A stretch of 64,000 bases of DNA, from NCBI GenBank assembly GCA_964030475.1, contig CAXIPT010000006.1, forward strand, positions 4,773,022 through 4,837,021, given 5' to 3'. Positions 35,524-47,759 of the stretch are shown one piece after another; within the stretch, counting starts at the first letter, position 1, and each line of letters starts with the position of its first letter. A program made the position numbers and the translations under genes. The notes beneath the pieces were generated by a model. The model was not told the origin of the DNA. It was given only the letters and a program-made list of their open reading frames with translations, and did no database searches. Source of the DNA: Tethya wilhelma. Taxonomy: Eukaryota; Porifera; Demospongiae; Tethyida; Tethyidae.

Positions 35524-36152
35524 TTAACTCTTTAGGGCCGACAGCGCCAAAAGTCGCACGCGCGTATTCTACGATCGCGTAATCTGCGATTTTTCGCATT
35601 TATTATTTTATTGGGATAGCGTTTGAGCTATGGGCTTTAGACTTGCTATGCAGTTAGGTAAGATAGCGCTCTACTAAAATACCAAGTTAGAGTCAGGTCT
35701 GATTAGTAGGCGGAGAGATATAGGCTTCAAAGTTCAAAGGTCGCGATCGCGGTAAAGATCGAGACCGTCGGTTTAAACTCACGTTTTTTTCTTAGTGCTT
35801 TGTAGGGGAAGCTTGACGCTAGCTATGGAGGTGCAGGGGGGCTTAAGCTATACCTGCATGCAAGCGCTTTTGCAGTCCTGCTCTTCAAGCTAGAAAAAAA
35901 GCCAAAAGTATGCAGGTCATTTGGCGAACTTTGACCGCTTCCGTTTTTGCAAGCTTTTGAAGTTAATAAAAGCAAGCCAAGAATAGAACTGTTATAATTA
36001 TGGCCTAGTACAATCATAGCTAAGCTGAACTAGCTATAAGAGAGAGTGGCATAGGCTTAAGCAAGAACAAATATGTACAAAAACCAAGGTTAATTAATTA
36101 TTCATAAATTCTAATTATATATGCATAATCAATTCAGGCCCTAAAGAGTTAA
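35524..36152. mobile_element. TTAA-bounded inverted-repeat element, 629 bp (piggyBac-like MITE)
   Basis: The element starts TTAACTCTTTAGGGCC and ends GGCCCTAAAGAGTTAA, an exact 16-base inverted repeat that includes the TTAA target site. TTAA target duplication is the mark of the piggyBac superfamily. The inside has CG-rich motifs (cgcacgcgcg, cgatcgcg) and no transposase, so the copy is non-autonomous. Confidence 0.8.
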
Positions 36153-37412
36153 AGATATGTACTATGGCTGCTTGCATGAGATGGACTTGTGTGTGCATAT
36201 ATGTTGATTATTGCAGTGTGCAGTGTATTTAATGATGTATGTGATATAATTCCATTATATTAGCACGAGCTGGTCTCCTGCAGCTATGTTTGTACACAAT
36301 TATAGGCATCAATATAAATTATTGTACAATCATGATCAAGACACAGTTCAACGCTGATTTTTACAATTCTAATTTTACTGCTGCATACAGTATACAAAAA
36401 TAAACTTGGTAGCTGTCAAGGATTTCGTGTTGTTCTGATGATCATGTGTACGCGTATCTACATGTACAGGGGATAAAAACTTTCGCGGATGGATCGTGAT
36501 CCGCGCGATCCGCGACCATTCAGGTTATTGCGCATGCGCAAATTGTCAGTCGTGAAGAGCTGATCGAAGGAGGGAGAAACTGAGAGAAAGACAAAAGAAG
36601 CTGTGAAGGAGAAGTTGGCAGCATGTCCGTAGTCTGGCGCGGCCAGTCAGACTAGTTGTTTGGTGCGTAAGTTTTGGTCAGTATTTTGAGCTCTTGTTCT
36701 AGGTTCCACCTTTGGCAGTGTCATTTTCCTTCATATCTTTTTTTGTGTGTGTTTCTTTCTTTCTTTTTTTCCCCCACAGGTTTTTCATTGACAGTACTGC
36801 GTGTAGCTATCGTTTCCTTGCACTTTGAATCTGAAACTGCAGGCCAAGCTCAGTTGTGCACCAATGTGGTAGGCAATGTTTTGTTTTTGTTTTTTGTTTT
36901 TGACTTGTGTTTGTCCATTCTATGCTTTTGTCTATCTTTTCATTTTCTGCAGGCATGATGAACAATAGTTTGGAGTGGTCCCCCCTCATGTTTCCCTCCA
37001 TGTGGTGGTTCAGATGACTCTTAATTTTGGGTGTATGAAGATCTGAGTGCTCTCTGCCTTCAATTACTGGTGTGTGAGTTAATTTTTCATCAATAAAGTT
37101 TGTCTTTTTTTTTTTGAAACTGCTATGTATGATCATTTCGTCATTTTAATCTCAACTGCTACTTTTTGAATCCATTATCAGCTCAGTTGTGCACCAATGT
37201 AGTATGCAATGTTTTGTTTTGTTTTTTTGTTGACCTGTATGTGCTTGTCCACTGTATACTTTTGTCTAAATCTAGTCTATCTCATCTTTCTTTTATATCT
37301 CTATTCTTGTTTTCATTTCTGCAGCTAGGCCAGGTGACCCCCCTCATAGTAAATTCCCCTTTTGTGGTGTTTCAGATGATCTCATTCTTGCCAGTTGTGA
37401 AGGTAGGAAAGT

Positions 37413-37444
<32 letters not shown>

Positions 37445-39400
37445 GACTTATGCTTGTCCACTAACAAGTGATCCCCCTGGTACAAAGGTATACCTACTGG
37501 TAGTTCTCCATGTATGTTTATACATACTGTATACCTGTTTTCAAACAAACCTTTATTTGATTGAGTCACTCCATAGTGGTGATTTTTGTGCTCAATGTGC
37601 ACATGCAGCTATATTATAATTATTGAGAAATTAGGTTTTCTAGGCCTACTGGCTTCTTCCCTCATGGTTTGGTGTAAGAGGAGGTGCTTGGTGTAAGTGA
37701 TCCATCTCATATCCTGATTGAGTATACCTCATTTTGTGGGTCTGTAGTGAATTGCATCAGAGTAGTTTTGGGAGGGACCAATGTGTGTGCTGTCTGGCTT
37801 AGTGACTGGTGTGTGAGTTTATGGGCCATCACAAAAGTTCTCAGTCAGACTTCTACAAACTGCACTGTCATTTTAGTCCTGTATACCATCAAATGTCACT
37901 TTTAAATGTCACTGTTGTGTGCGTACATGATTTTATACTATGTAGGGTGAGATGTCTGTTGCTTAACTTGGAATCGACTGTCTCTGAAATGTTTGGTTCT
38001 TGCAAACTAGCTGTTGGGCGGTGTTCACTTATAGATTGAACTGACTGAAAATACTGGAGTTGCATGGCAAGTGTGATGTAATAACATTAAATTTTAATAC
38101 TTACTGTATTATTGCTCGTCCTTGGTTTATCTTGTTTTCATTTTTCATTTTCTGTAGCCTGGTACATGTAGCTGGATGGCTCCATGGATGAACTCAGCTT
38201 CATTTCTGACTACCTTGTCTCTTGGGCCCTACTGATAGACTACTATCTACAGTGATCATCATTCTTGATGAGTTATGCATTGTACATAATAGTATAGTGA
38301 CTGTTGTGCAAAGCAGGTAAGCATTGTGACATGGGTGTTACTTCAATCCTTGTGGAGCATCCTCAACACCTAGTTTGTTTATACTGATACAATTAAGGCT
38401 TTGTAATGTATAAATATAAAATATATATGTATGAACTTTTCTATCCTGAGAGCATTCATTCTAGATGCAAGAGAAATGGGCTCTATCCTCATAGACTAGC
38501 TTGGCTTCTTGGAAGTGACCGCTTTTTTTTTTTTGGTTGGTCCCTGCTATGCCTGTAGTAGGTGGTGCTTGCTGTTTTAGAGAGCCCAGTGAAGTTCCTA
38601 ATTGGCATTTAGACATCCTTGATCAGCTTTGGGATGGGATGGGCTTATGTGTGATGTCTGGCTTCCAACTTGTGTTGGGTGGGAGATTCATCTTTTGCTG
38701 TTTCAAAACTTGTGAAAAACTTTGTGAATGACATGTATAGATTTTAACCTAGTATTTATGGTTTGCCATTTGAAAGTCCACTATATATATATCAAGAGCG
38801 CAATGTCATCCTTATGGCTTACTGATAGACATTCAAATAAATCTCTAAATGTCTCCTTGAACTGTTTTGATTTTACTTCTTATATAAAAATTGTAATGAT
38901 ACTTTATCCATAATATACACCAGTGCCAGGATAAATAATTATTAATTCCTACCAATTTTGAGCATCTTTCCTTTTCCAGCAGTTCACCAATGTGTTCTAC
39001 CTTTTACCTTCTTTGAGCATACCTATCTCTTTTTACAAAATTTTGTTGGTTTTTTTGTGTCTCTCAGAGGTTGTTTTGAGCATCTCTTTTAGGCAAGAAT
39101 TTGTTTCTAGGTTGTGGTTGACTAAATTAGTTTACATAGTGATTATTGGTGTGTGAAATACAATGTAGTTATTGTAATGATGTAGTCTATAGGTTATTTT
39201 AAGCTGTATGCTATTCTGTGCACAGATGATGTAACTGATTGTGTGAAGCTATAGCTAGCTAACTATGGGAAGTAATAGTACTGTATTCTTGTGTATTGGT
39301 ATTGCATTTAGACAGTTGTAATGTGTGTATGTATCACAAACAGTGATGCTTTGTACAACATTGACAGACGAGAGATTGTGCTACTGTTATGACCAAGTCA
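36153..39400. other. Intergenic region, no supported gene
   Basis: No exon chain could be built. It contains a repeated block (agctcagttgtgcaccaatgt next to an atgttttgttttt tract) at 36845-36900 and 37180-37215, a (TTG)n run near 37410-37443 and CG-rich palindromic sequence near 36480-36520. The T- and pyrimidine-rich tracts before AG suggest a possible non-coding spliced transcript, but this is weak. Confidence 0.5.
37408..37445. repeat. (TTG)n microsatellite
   Basis: About twelve copies of the triplet. Confidence 0.95.
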
Positions 39401-39439
39401 CTAAACCAGCCGTTTGGTTTCTGGATGGTTTGACGGTCT

Positions 39440-39720
39440 TCATCAGTCAGAGTGTACAGTGAATCTTTGACCCACACATCTGGCTGTCTCGCGTCGACCT
39501 TGTAGTCGTCTCCAATGTTGATGATTCAATTTTGCACTCCATATTTTGGGCCACCAGTATACATACCACCAACACAGCAGGTCTAATTGCTGGTGGTCAT
39601 GTCTATACTGCATAACTTGGCAAGTATTTTGTTGCAGTTCAAGTAAACAGAACTGTCCAAATAAGAGTAAACACTCTGTATCCAGACACCATCTTATGGG
39701 CAGTGCAATAACTTGCACAT
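39440..39720 (-). pseudogene. Degenerate transposon-related coding relic
   Basis: On the minus strand one frame reads MYTGGPKYG...IINIGDDYKVDARQPD and DVWVKDSLYTLTDEDR with two stops in between. The pieces look like protein under former selection. They resemble regions I associate with transposon-borne proteins, but the family is a guess. Confidence 0.35.
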
Positions 39721-39879
39721 AGCAAAGAATGCTATACTAACTATAGATATAACGTGAATGTACTTGAGTACAATACGTATAGGGGGAAAACAAATCAATA
39801 AACTATAGCTAAAATTGTTGTAGAGAAAATTTTCATTGATTCTCAGTCTTTTTGTTACCAGGATGTATTGTGACTGAGC

Positions 39880-41360
39880 TCTTTATAGATCCACCAATTC
39901 TTTGTTCAAGTGTTGTCAAACTCTTACTTCCACGAGCTATATACACGTACAGAAACAAATTTACCAGCTTTAGTTAATCTCCCTGTTGACATGCTCTAAT
40001 TCAGAATCACTCTCTGAATCTGCTTCCTGGACACGAGTAATCTCAGTATGGAGACAAGATGGGATGTTGACTTTCTTCTTGATATCAAAACGTGAAGATC
40101 TAGCAACTCTTTAAGTGTTGTCTGACTCTTGCCACGAGCTACATGGAGATTTTAAGGAATAATTAATGCATATAAATGCACGATTTACACAAACAAAATT
40201 TACCAGGTTCATCAAATATTTCAACAAGTTCATCAACAGTGGGGTCTGAAGGCTCTGCTTGACACTCATCTTCCACAGGAGCTGTGGCTACGTAGCTTCT
40301 TGGTACCATAACGTGTTGCAACTGAGCTCTTTGAAGATCCACCTGTGACCATGCAACTATTTGTCCAAGTGTTGTCCTACTCTTACATTATTGTAATTTA
40401 AAAATAAATTTCTATTTATATAATTATGAAAACACACAATAATACACAACATTTTACCACGTTTTGTAAATTCCTTATCTAAATATCACTCTGTGAATCT
40501 GTGATCATCAGTCTCTATCTCACTCAAAATCAAGAAAATGAAGACTCAAATCTAGGATTCAAGAAAAATTTTACAGAATACTTTAAATACTTACAAATAA
40601 ACCATTGAACGAAGCATGTAGGACATATCCACACAGACTCACCCACAGGTGTGTCTGAGAATGTAAATTTGCTGGTGAGAAGTTCTCTGTTAATACTAAC
40701 CACTGAAATTTTCAGAAGAATTAAAGAGTACCGAAAATTTGAAAAACTTTTTGAAGAAGGCTTTGATATTGCAGATGAACGTTTATGATCATATCACCTC
40801 TCTCGATCTAGTAGTACATCTTTCACCTATAACTCTTCTTCACTCATTGATTTTTTAGCCTTTTTTGCTTCAATGCCTTTTCTTTTTCTTTCAGTGCTTT
40901 CTCCTTTGCAACTAGAATTATTTTCTCTTTGTCTGCAACTATTTTCAAATATTTATCACTTGTCAGAACTCATCCTTGACCAGGGGCAGATTGTTTGGCT
41001 TTGAAAGCTACCTCAGGAACTGTCAACAAATCTTTCCATAATGGCTGTGATTTAGATCTGTTGGGAGTATTATGTAATATGTGGTTCCACATGTACAGAA
41101 GTATCTAAATCACTACTTTCCGAGGTTTCACTAGATAGTAAAGTGTTTTATTTTGATTGGATGATGAAAGAGAGTCATCATCCACATCAGGACGATGAGA
41201 ATGAATTGCTTTTCTGCTAACTTTGCAGTCACACAGTGGGATCGAAGAGAGCTTCTCTGCACAAAGAAAACGTGTTGATTGAAAGGGTACACACCTGAGA
41301 TTCTAAAACAAGACATAGTACTTGTAAGTGTCATTGTTAGAGGCCAAGCTTGCCATGGAT
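39880..41360 (-). pseudogene. Relic of a pogo/Tigger-like transposase, C-terminal part
   Basis: On the minus strand, about 41310-41250 reads CFRISGVYPFNQ, then (shifted) EALFDP, matching the FRxxGIYPFNPxA block after the DDE domain of pogo-type transposases. Farther down, 41080-40850 reads QG-stop-VLTSDKYLKIVADKEK then a Lys/Glu-rich coiled tail, the usual end of these proteins (ARVLTSxExLK...). Several stops and frameshifts show that it is dead. Repeated short acidic exons (DSESDSELEHVN-like) follow at 40060-39970 and 40510-40230. Confidence 0.6.
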
Positions 41361-42219
41361 GAAGAGAAGTCAGAAAAAGAAACTGCCACAAGGTTGTCAT
41401 ATGCGTGTTTCATGCTGTGCAGGCGCTTATGCATTCACAAGTGCAAACTCTGGTCACATATAGCTCATGCGCGAGAAAGAGCTCGAGCACTCTGTGCTTC
41501 AGTATTATCATGTGACCTGTCCGTGCTAATAGTAAGAGTTGTCCGCTATATGATTATGTCCAGTAAAATATGGTGTCTGGTATACAATGAGTTACTCTGG
41601 CTATATATATAGTTCTGCATATGCAAATTTAAATGTAAACCCAAGCTTAAGTTGCAACCAAACTTGCATTCATACAAATGGGATCAGCTCAGACATGACT
41701 TCTATCAGTCAGGCAAAGACAACCTTCTTCAGGAAAGTCCCTAGAAGCATCCAGTTTTGACAAGGGAAAACTGCTCCCTTCAAAAAATTAATCTCTTTTA
41801 AACAAGGAGTTTGCGTTCAATAATATTTATTCGTCATTATTCACACACCATCGTTTTGAGTCACTTCCGGGGTAAATCCCCAGACACCACCTTTGACCTT
41901 TTGCTCAGACATAAAAAAAACAAACACGTCATTATGGCGCTTGCAGAGCTCCTTTTATCTGTTTGCAACAACTGGGCACTACGAGGCTTAACTTCAAAAA
42001 AAAGACTTGCACATGTAGTAGTGGTTACCAAATAAAAACTACCTGTTATGTCATTTTATGAAGAATTTTGGCAAGTTTGCGTGGTCTTTGTGTTCCATGC
42101 ATATGGCAGCCATACTTGTACAGCAAATACAGACTTTGATGCTACCAGGTTCAGGATAATAACTTCATGCAGCAGCTGCAAAATTATTATTAAATCAATA
42201 ATGCTCATACTCAGAAGAC

Positions 42220-42935
42220 CAGAAAAGCTAGACCATGCAAACAGTCAGTGGCAATCTTTCTTGGCTGCCTTGTTGAAACACCATCGCCCGCGTAATGTCA
42301 CCAACATTTGTCTCCATTTGCAGATCTCGAAAAAAATTTTGACAGGGTTGCGTTCTAGCTAACATATCAATATTGTAACTTTGATTTAATAGAAACAAGT
42401 AGAATACATACTGTGCTGCTCTACCCGAAGTAAGTTGCTTACCAGTGGCTTCTGCAGCTCTCTTCAATGGACAAGTTGATGCTGGCTTTCAGCGTCTTCT
42501 TATTCTTCTCCTCAAAACTGCTTCCCTCTAGGCACTCTAGGCATCTTTCCTGAAATACAAAACAGTATGCAAAAAAATATCTTGTTTTTACACAATTACG
42601 ATTTTAACTTTTTCATTTATTCTTTTCTCTTTGTTGTCATCTGGCTGAAGCTACCTGGCCTACCATTGGGTTTTCTTGTTGGAAGGTGCACATTCTCATG
42701 ATCCTCTCCCAGGAGTGGTCCGACAAAACAATGATAAAGTGTGATACTACTATACATACATAAAAAGTATACAAAAACAAGTTAAGCATCTGCACCGCGG
42801 TGCGGAACTTGTTCAAGCAGTCGTTCAGGGTTTCTCTGATAAATTTGTGGATGGTGCCCACGTGGACTTTCATCTGTTCGAACGCTGTCCTCACTGTGCC
42901 CGCCGTGATAACAAGTTTGTGACGGTAGAGCAATT
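42220..42935 (-). other. Coding-like exon chain of unknown family
   Basis: Three minus-strand segments look like exons: 42935-42650 (open reading with GTVRTAFEQMKVHVGTIHKF and IRETLNDCLNKFRTA), 42551-42452 (after a ttttgtatttcag acceptor; ERCLECLEGSSFEEKNKKTL, ending at a GTAAGC donor) and about 42358-42233 (FFRDLQMETNVGDITRAMVF, ending in a stop). The helical, charged composition suggests a coiled-coil or transposon-derived protein. No start or family is clear. Confidence 0.4.
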
Positions 42936-43462
42936 ATTCCTTACCTCGCTACATGCTGTTCAATTTTCCGCGCGCATGTGAATACGGAACTAAATTTGGC
43001 AACAGGATACGGAATAAAACGCCTGTGTGCTATAATATTTTTTCTTATCAAATAATGTGACTGATACCCAACAATTTAACGTGATCCCCTGCTATGATCG
43101 ACCAATATGCTGCCACTGCAGCAGCTCTAGCACTGCAAAGCAAGTACCTAACCTAACATATATGCTGGCCACACTAGTACTAATTAACTTCAACTTACCT
43201 CACATTGATATAGACTGGGAGTGCATTCTGTTTCTTCTTTATTGCTATAGTGATTTTAAAGTTAATTACTACAAATAAAATTAAATGACATAATATAATG
43301 GGTCGGTCTTCACTCCTGCCAATGATTTATATACAAGAATATCACGTTAATTAATCTCTTGCATTAGAAAGAAAAAAGTATCAACACATCAATAATTATT
43401 CATGATTAGATGTGTAAATTAATTAATGATTTATTCACAGTCTATACCATCTTTGAATTTCA

Positions 43463-43628
43463 CCATGTATTTATAAGGTACAATGTCTTTATCACCATCA
43501 GGAGGACCATGAAATGGAGCCAACTCTGTCTTATCTGAGCTGCTGCCGGCCATTATTTTAACGCCGAATTACTTAGAGTGAGTGGCTTTAAAGGACGGGA
43601 CCATGCTCCACGTAGATCTCAAAATAGG
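43463..43628. repeat. Direct repeat, copy 1 (about 160 bp)
   Basis: Nearly identical to 45385-45540 (ggtacaatgtctttatcacc ... ccacgtagatctcaaaat). The two copies lie 1.9 kb apart in the same orientation. Confidence 0.9.
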
Positions 43629-44469
43629 AGACCTGTGGATGTCTAGACCTCCTGCATCCATGAAAGTTGTTGGCGAAAAGTATTTTTACAAAAAATATGA
43701 CTAATAGACAAAGACTGAGGCAGAGACCATGCTTGGCTCAGGTTTGTAGGTGTTGGTCACTGTTAATAATAGTCTTCAATAGTTCTTAATGTTGTGTGGT
43801 CTGGCCTACCTTGTAAATTAATGTAGTCAACTATGACTGACTGCTATTCACGTTTCCTGTCATCATGGTGGTTGCTGTGCCACAATTAAACTCAAATTGT
43901 GCTTTCGTCACTTGATGTAACTAGCCTTCAACAGTGGAAGTCTACCAGAGGGATTCATGATCCGAGATAAAATCTGTGCGAGTGTATCAGCTCTATAGAT
44001 TTGGTAAAAATTAATATTAGCAATACTGCATAATCAATAATATTAGGATCTAATAGTGCATCAACTCATCATCTCCCCCTATTGGCAGGGAAGTTGGTCC
44101 CAGATGAGGACTGACTCAAATTTAATATTCAGTGTTTAGTGTGGCATCAGCCAATTACTGTCAGCAATTAATGGGGACGTCCGTGTGTAAAGGAGTGTGG
44201 CATCAGCCAATGACTACAGTTCTTATTCTCTTCACATTGGAACTTACGTAGCTGTGGCTATGGTCCCATATAATTATACGAAAATAAACTGTGTTCAAGC
44301 TTGCGAATTATAACAATACTTTTTAGCTTTAAAATTCACTCTATAGTATACATCGTTCTTGTGGAAGAAATCACTTAAAATATGTTAACTTTAGTTGCCA
44401 CACTACAGTATGGTACAAACAATTCAACGGAATACAGCGAAAGTAAATAGAGTCGGCACTTATAGGGCC

Positions 44470-44660
44470 AGTCACTTCTTCCTCCTCCTAAAGGTACTGA
44501 CCTTGTCCTGTATGTCCTTTGGGCTCCGTCCCTCTATCATCGCCCTGGCCTCCTTGGTCAACAGAAACTGCTGACACTCCTAGATGGATGGAGCCTTGTC
44601 CTCCTTGATAAAGGAGGCAAAGTGATTTTCTATCAGCATCGCCTCCTCCTGAGTGAACAT
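44470..44660 (-). pseudogene. Relic of a transposon-type helical domain
   Basis: The minus strand reads EEEAMLIENHFASFIKEDKA, stop, ECQQFLLTKEARAMIEGRSP, DIQDKVSTFRRRKK. The spacing of hydrophobic residues, the central EC and the final basic run resemble a short helical domain common beside transposon-derived ORFs in invertebrates and fish. One in-frame TAG breaks it. Confidence 0.45.
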
Positions 44661-45204
44661 TCTACTACAGCTGACAATAAAATTATGCAAAGGCAATGAA
44701 GTAAAGTGTAGCTATGCTCAATTTAGGCTACTCTGAAGGTGCTGGAAAGCACCAGGCAGGTTTCTCAGCTGACCACGGTGCTGCCGCGAGGAGAACGGAG
44801 CTACTCCCTGGGAGAACTGCAGATGGTAAAGGTGCAGGACACTGCAGCATATATATGGATGCCATCAAATGGAGCATGCACAGTTATGGCAAAAATATAA
44901 TAGTATTAATGGTTCTCTCATGTAGTAACTTACAGTGCTTAGACTTCAAATGGCTGAAGTAATTGATCCCCTCATGGCCGCCTGGTACCTCGTACCTTCA
45001 CCCAGTAGAGTCATGGCTGCAGTAGGTAATATGGCAGCAAATCTGTAGCGTATAGTTTAAAACACACTCTGAGAGTGCAAGCGTATTTTAAGCCTATATT
45101 GTTTATATTGGTTAAAATTTTAATTACTAGATGCATCTGCGATGTGACCATTGCTGTTTCTTGAGATGTTAGCCGCTTGATAAACACAAATTAAGTCTCA
45201 ATGC

Positions 45205-45417
45205 TGTGTCTGGTGGTTGCTAGGTTGTTCGTGGTTGATATTTCTTTGATAGTTTTGCCTTGAGACTTGCCATCATCTTTGAGTTAACTTCTCTGACATC
45301 AGCATTTCTCATGAGTGATATGGGATCAATAATGACAGTTAAAGAAAACAGACTTTGAAAAAATACCATAATTTTATTTATGAGGTACAATGTCTTTATC
45401 ACCATCAGGAGGACCAT
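45205..45417 (-). pseudogene. Possible hAT-type transposase fragment
   Basis: The minus strand reads TVIIDPISLMRNADVREVNS then KMMASLKAKLSKKY. The DP motif followed by helices is like the LDPRFK region of hAT/ZBED transposases, and zinc-finger-like relics lie nearby. This is weak and inferred. Confidence 0.25.
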
Positions 45418-45540
45418 GAAGTGAAGCCAACTCTGCTATATTATATATCTGAGCTGCTGCCGGCCATTATTTTAACGCTGAATTACTTAGAGTGAGTGGC
45501 TTTAAAGGACGGGACCATGCTCCACGTAGATCTCAAAATG
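45385..45540. repeat. Direct repeat, copy 2 (about 160 bp)
   Basis: Partner of 43463-43628. Confidence 0.9.
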
Positions 45541-46560
45541 TGGGTATTACAACTCCAACCAGAGCCAGAAAGAGCATTGCAAATGTCACATGCAGTTGCA
45601 CGCCACTCTGATTGCTGTCTCGTAGTATTTATCTCTTCTCCAGCAGCTGATGGTTGGCGATTGGATTCCAACGATCCATCACTTACTCTTCCTGCACTTG
45701 CTCTGCTATAAGCATCAACTCTTGGCACATTTTGTTTGAGTCGTCTTGCCTTACAAAACAACATTGTGTACATAAGGAATGATAGAAACAGAACAAGCAT
45801 GGAAACGCCTCTTAATTGTGATCAATCGAAACTTTTCACAGGTTTCAGGTTTGTGGCAAGGTCTACTCCCCAAGACACAAATCCAAGTGTATCATTGAAA
45901 TCTGAAACAGTCCATGTTAAGTCCTGTTGTGGGAAGAAATGCTAGGCTGAATGCCACAAGCCAAGCTGCAATGGATAAGGGTATGATCACTTGTTCGCAC
46001 GTAATATTCTAGTGTGTGTACACTTTAAAGCAAATGTGTGAGGTATATACCAACATTCATTGACAATAAGTATTATGTGGGAAACATAAGGACCATAATA
46101 TAATGCCTTATTGGCATAATACGACTGAACTAACGTGAAAGTGGCACATTTCAACTCCACTATATACGATATTTACTTTGTACAGACAAACAATTATGTG
46201 TGACAATAATTAATAATTGTTAGCGATAAATAGTAGCTAGCTAGTAAAATTATGAGCCTACTTGTCACGATAGATATTCTTTTTCCAATTCTAGTGAAGA
46301 AAACAAACTTTGAGAGATTATAATTGTGATGATGAAAATTTGGGATTTTGACGATTTTAACGATTTTGACAATTTTGACGATTTTGACCTTCCAAAATGA
46401 GTCTTGGCCTTGAGTGTTGGCTGTACCACCAACGGCAAAGAATACAAGTGTTGGAAGCAAAACTCCAGATAGAGCAAAAAAGAGAATGATGTATGTAGTT
46501 GTTGCACGCCTTTCAGATTGTCCTTGATCTCTGGCTCTAGCTGGGATGTTCCATTGGTTT
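45540..46560 (-). pseudogene. Two diverged copies of a membrane-protein relic
   Basis: Copy 1 (about 45950-45540) has a hydrophobic helix (MLVLFLSFLMYTMLFCKARR), a Ser-rich basic loop, then, in another frame, HVTFAMLFLALVGVVIPTF. Copy 2 (46560-46265) has RRATTTYIILFFALSGVLLP then TLVFFAVGG. The second helices align (A-x-LFLAL/LFFALSGV...P), so both derive from one two-helix protein. Stops and frame changes suggest decay. The family was not recognised. Confidence 0.4.
46343..46389. repeat. 9-bp tandem repeat (TTTTGACGA)n
   Basis: About five copies; on the minus strand it reads as VKI repeats. Confidence 0.9.
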
Positions 46561-46669
46561 AGAATCTAATGCTGAAAAAAGGATTGAAGCACAAGCAGCA
46601 GTGCAAGTATAAGAGCTCTCTATTACAGTATCTATGAACTTAACTCTGTTAGTTTTAACTTACAATGGG

Positions 46670-47720
46670 TCTGCCGAACATGGTTGAAATACAGTAGAGG
46701 ATCCCTTCTGGATAGCTCTTTGTTCTGCTTCTTTTAAAGATAACAGACTGAACAGAGTACCTCGTCATGTTTGGCATCTGCAGATCGCGTACAATTTAAC
46801 ACCAATATTGCAATGGTTCAATAGTGTCTAAGAAAGGAGTTACTCATGTGTATAGCTGTGTGTACTCTACACTTACATTCCAACGGCAAGAGGGCCTGAG
46901 GAAGCCTCATAAGGTTACCCTTATAGTCCTGGCTCCTAGAGGGAGCCGCCCCTTGGTGGACTGCAAAGAATAATAATTTTTATAATCATCAAAATTGGTG
47001 TCACGTACGTTGCAATTAGTTTAGAATCCAATACTGATAAAGAAGCACAATCAGCAGTGCAAGTATAAGAGCTCTCTATTACAGTATCTCTACAGTTAAC
47101 TCTCTTAGTTTTCAACTTACAACAATGGGCCTTCCTCACATGATCAAAAAACAGGATCCCCTCAGGTGGCCTCTTCGCCCGGCTCTTCTTGAAGTACACA
47201 CAATACCGTGTCTCGTTTGGTGTCTGCAGTTCGTGTACAATTTAACACCATTATTGCAAACAATCAATAGTAACTAAGTAAGATTATAATGTAAACTTTA
47301 TTTTCTAGTGAAAATAGTAGCATACATTTTTATTAAAGGATCGTGCAATGTCAAGTTGCTAATTGTACATTATAGGATCATATTCAGATATTATAGGGAC
47401 TCTCCAGCTCCTTGATTTTGTACATTGAGAAAAATTATATTAATGCACAGTCCTAGGTCCTGAATGTTTTTTTTTTAACCGACTATAAATTTTATGATGA
47501 ACTCACATCTCTTAGCGGACATGCCAGACAAAAGTAAGTCCTGTCTCTATCCTTTTCCTCCTTGAAAAGGACCTCGACATCTTTCCGCAAACAATACTAG
47601 TTTAATATTGTGCTTCTATAACTAATACCAATTGTTTGAATGATATTCACAACTTACCGTTCCATGCTTGGCAGCCGACGCCTGGGGCATGATTCTGCCA
47701 CTGCAGCTCTGGGGCTGCTA
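46670..47720 (-). pseudogene. Three or four relic zinc-finger (BED-like) exons
   Basis: Diverged copies occur at 46790-46670, 47225-47115 and 47720-47505. The best reads DAKHDEVLCSVCYL, stop, then RDPLLYFNHVRQTHC, with C-x2-C and H-x4-H-C spacing as in BED or related C2H2 fingers of transposases. The others keep (A)(D/A)(A/T)K(H/R) and VL-C but lose the finger. The flanks are also duplicated (gagctctctattacagtatc at 46615 and 47070; gtacaatttaacacca after each). Confidence 0.5.
46942..47024. repeat. Dispersed repeat shared with 57399-57480
   Basis: Both copies run from gccccttcgtggactgcaaa (one base different here) to gtacgttgca, about 80 bases, same orientation. Confidence 0.8.
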
Positions 47721-47759
47721 TAATAAAATTATAAACCTAACCTAAGCTAAGTGGGAGAG

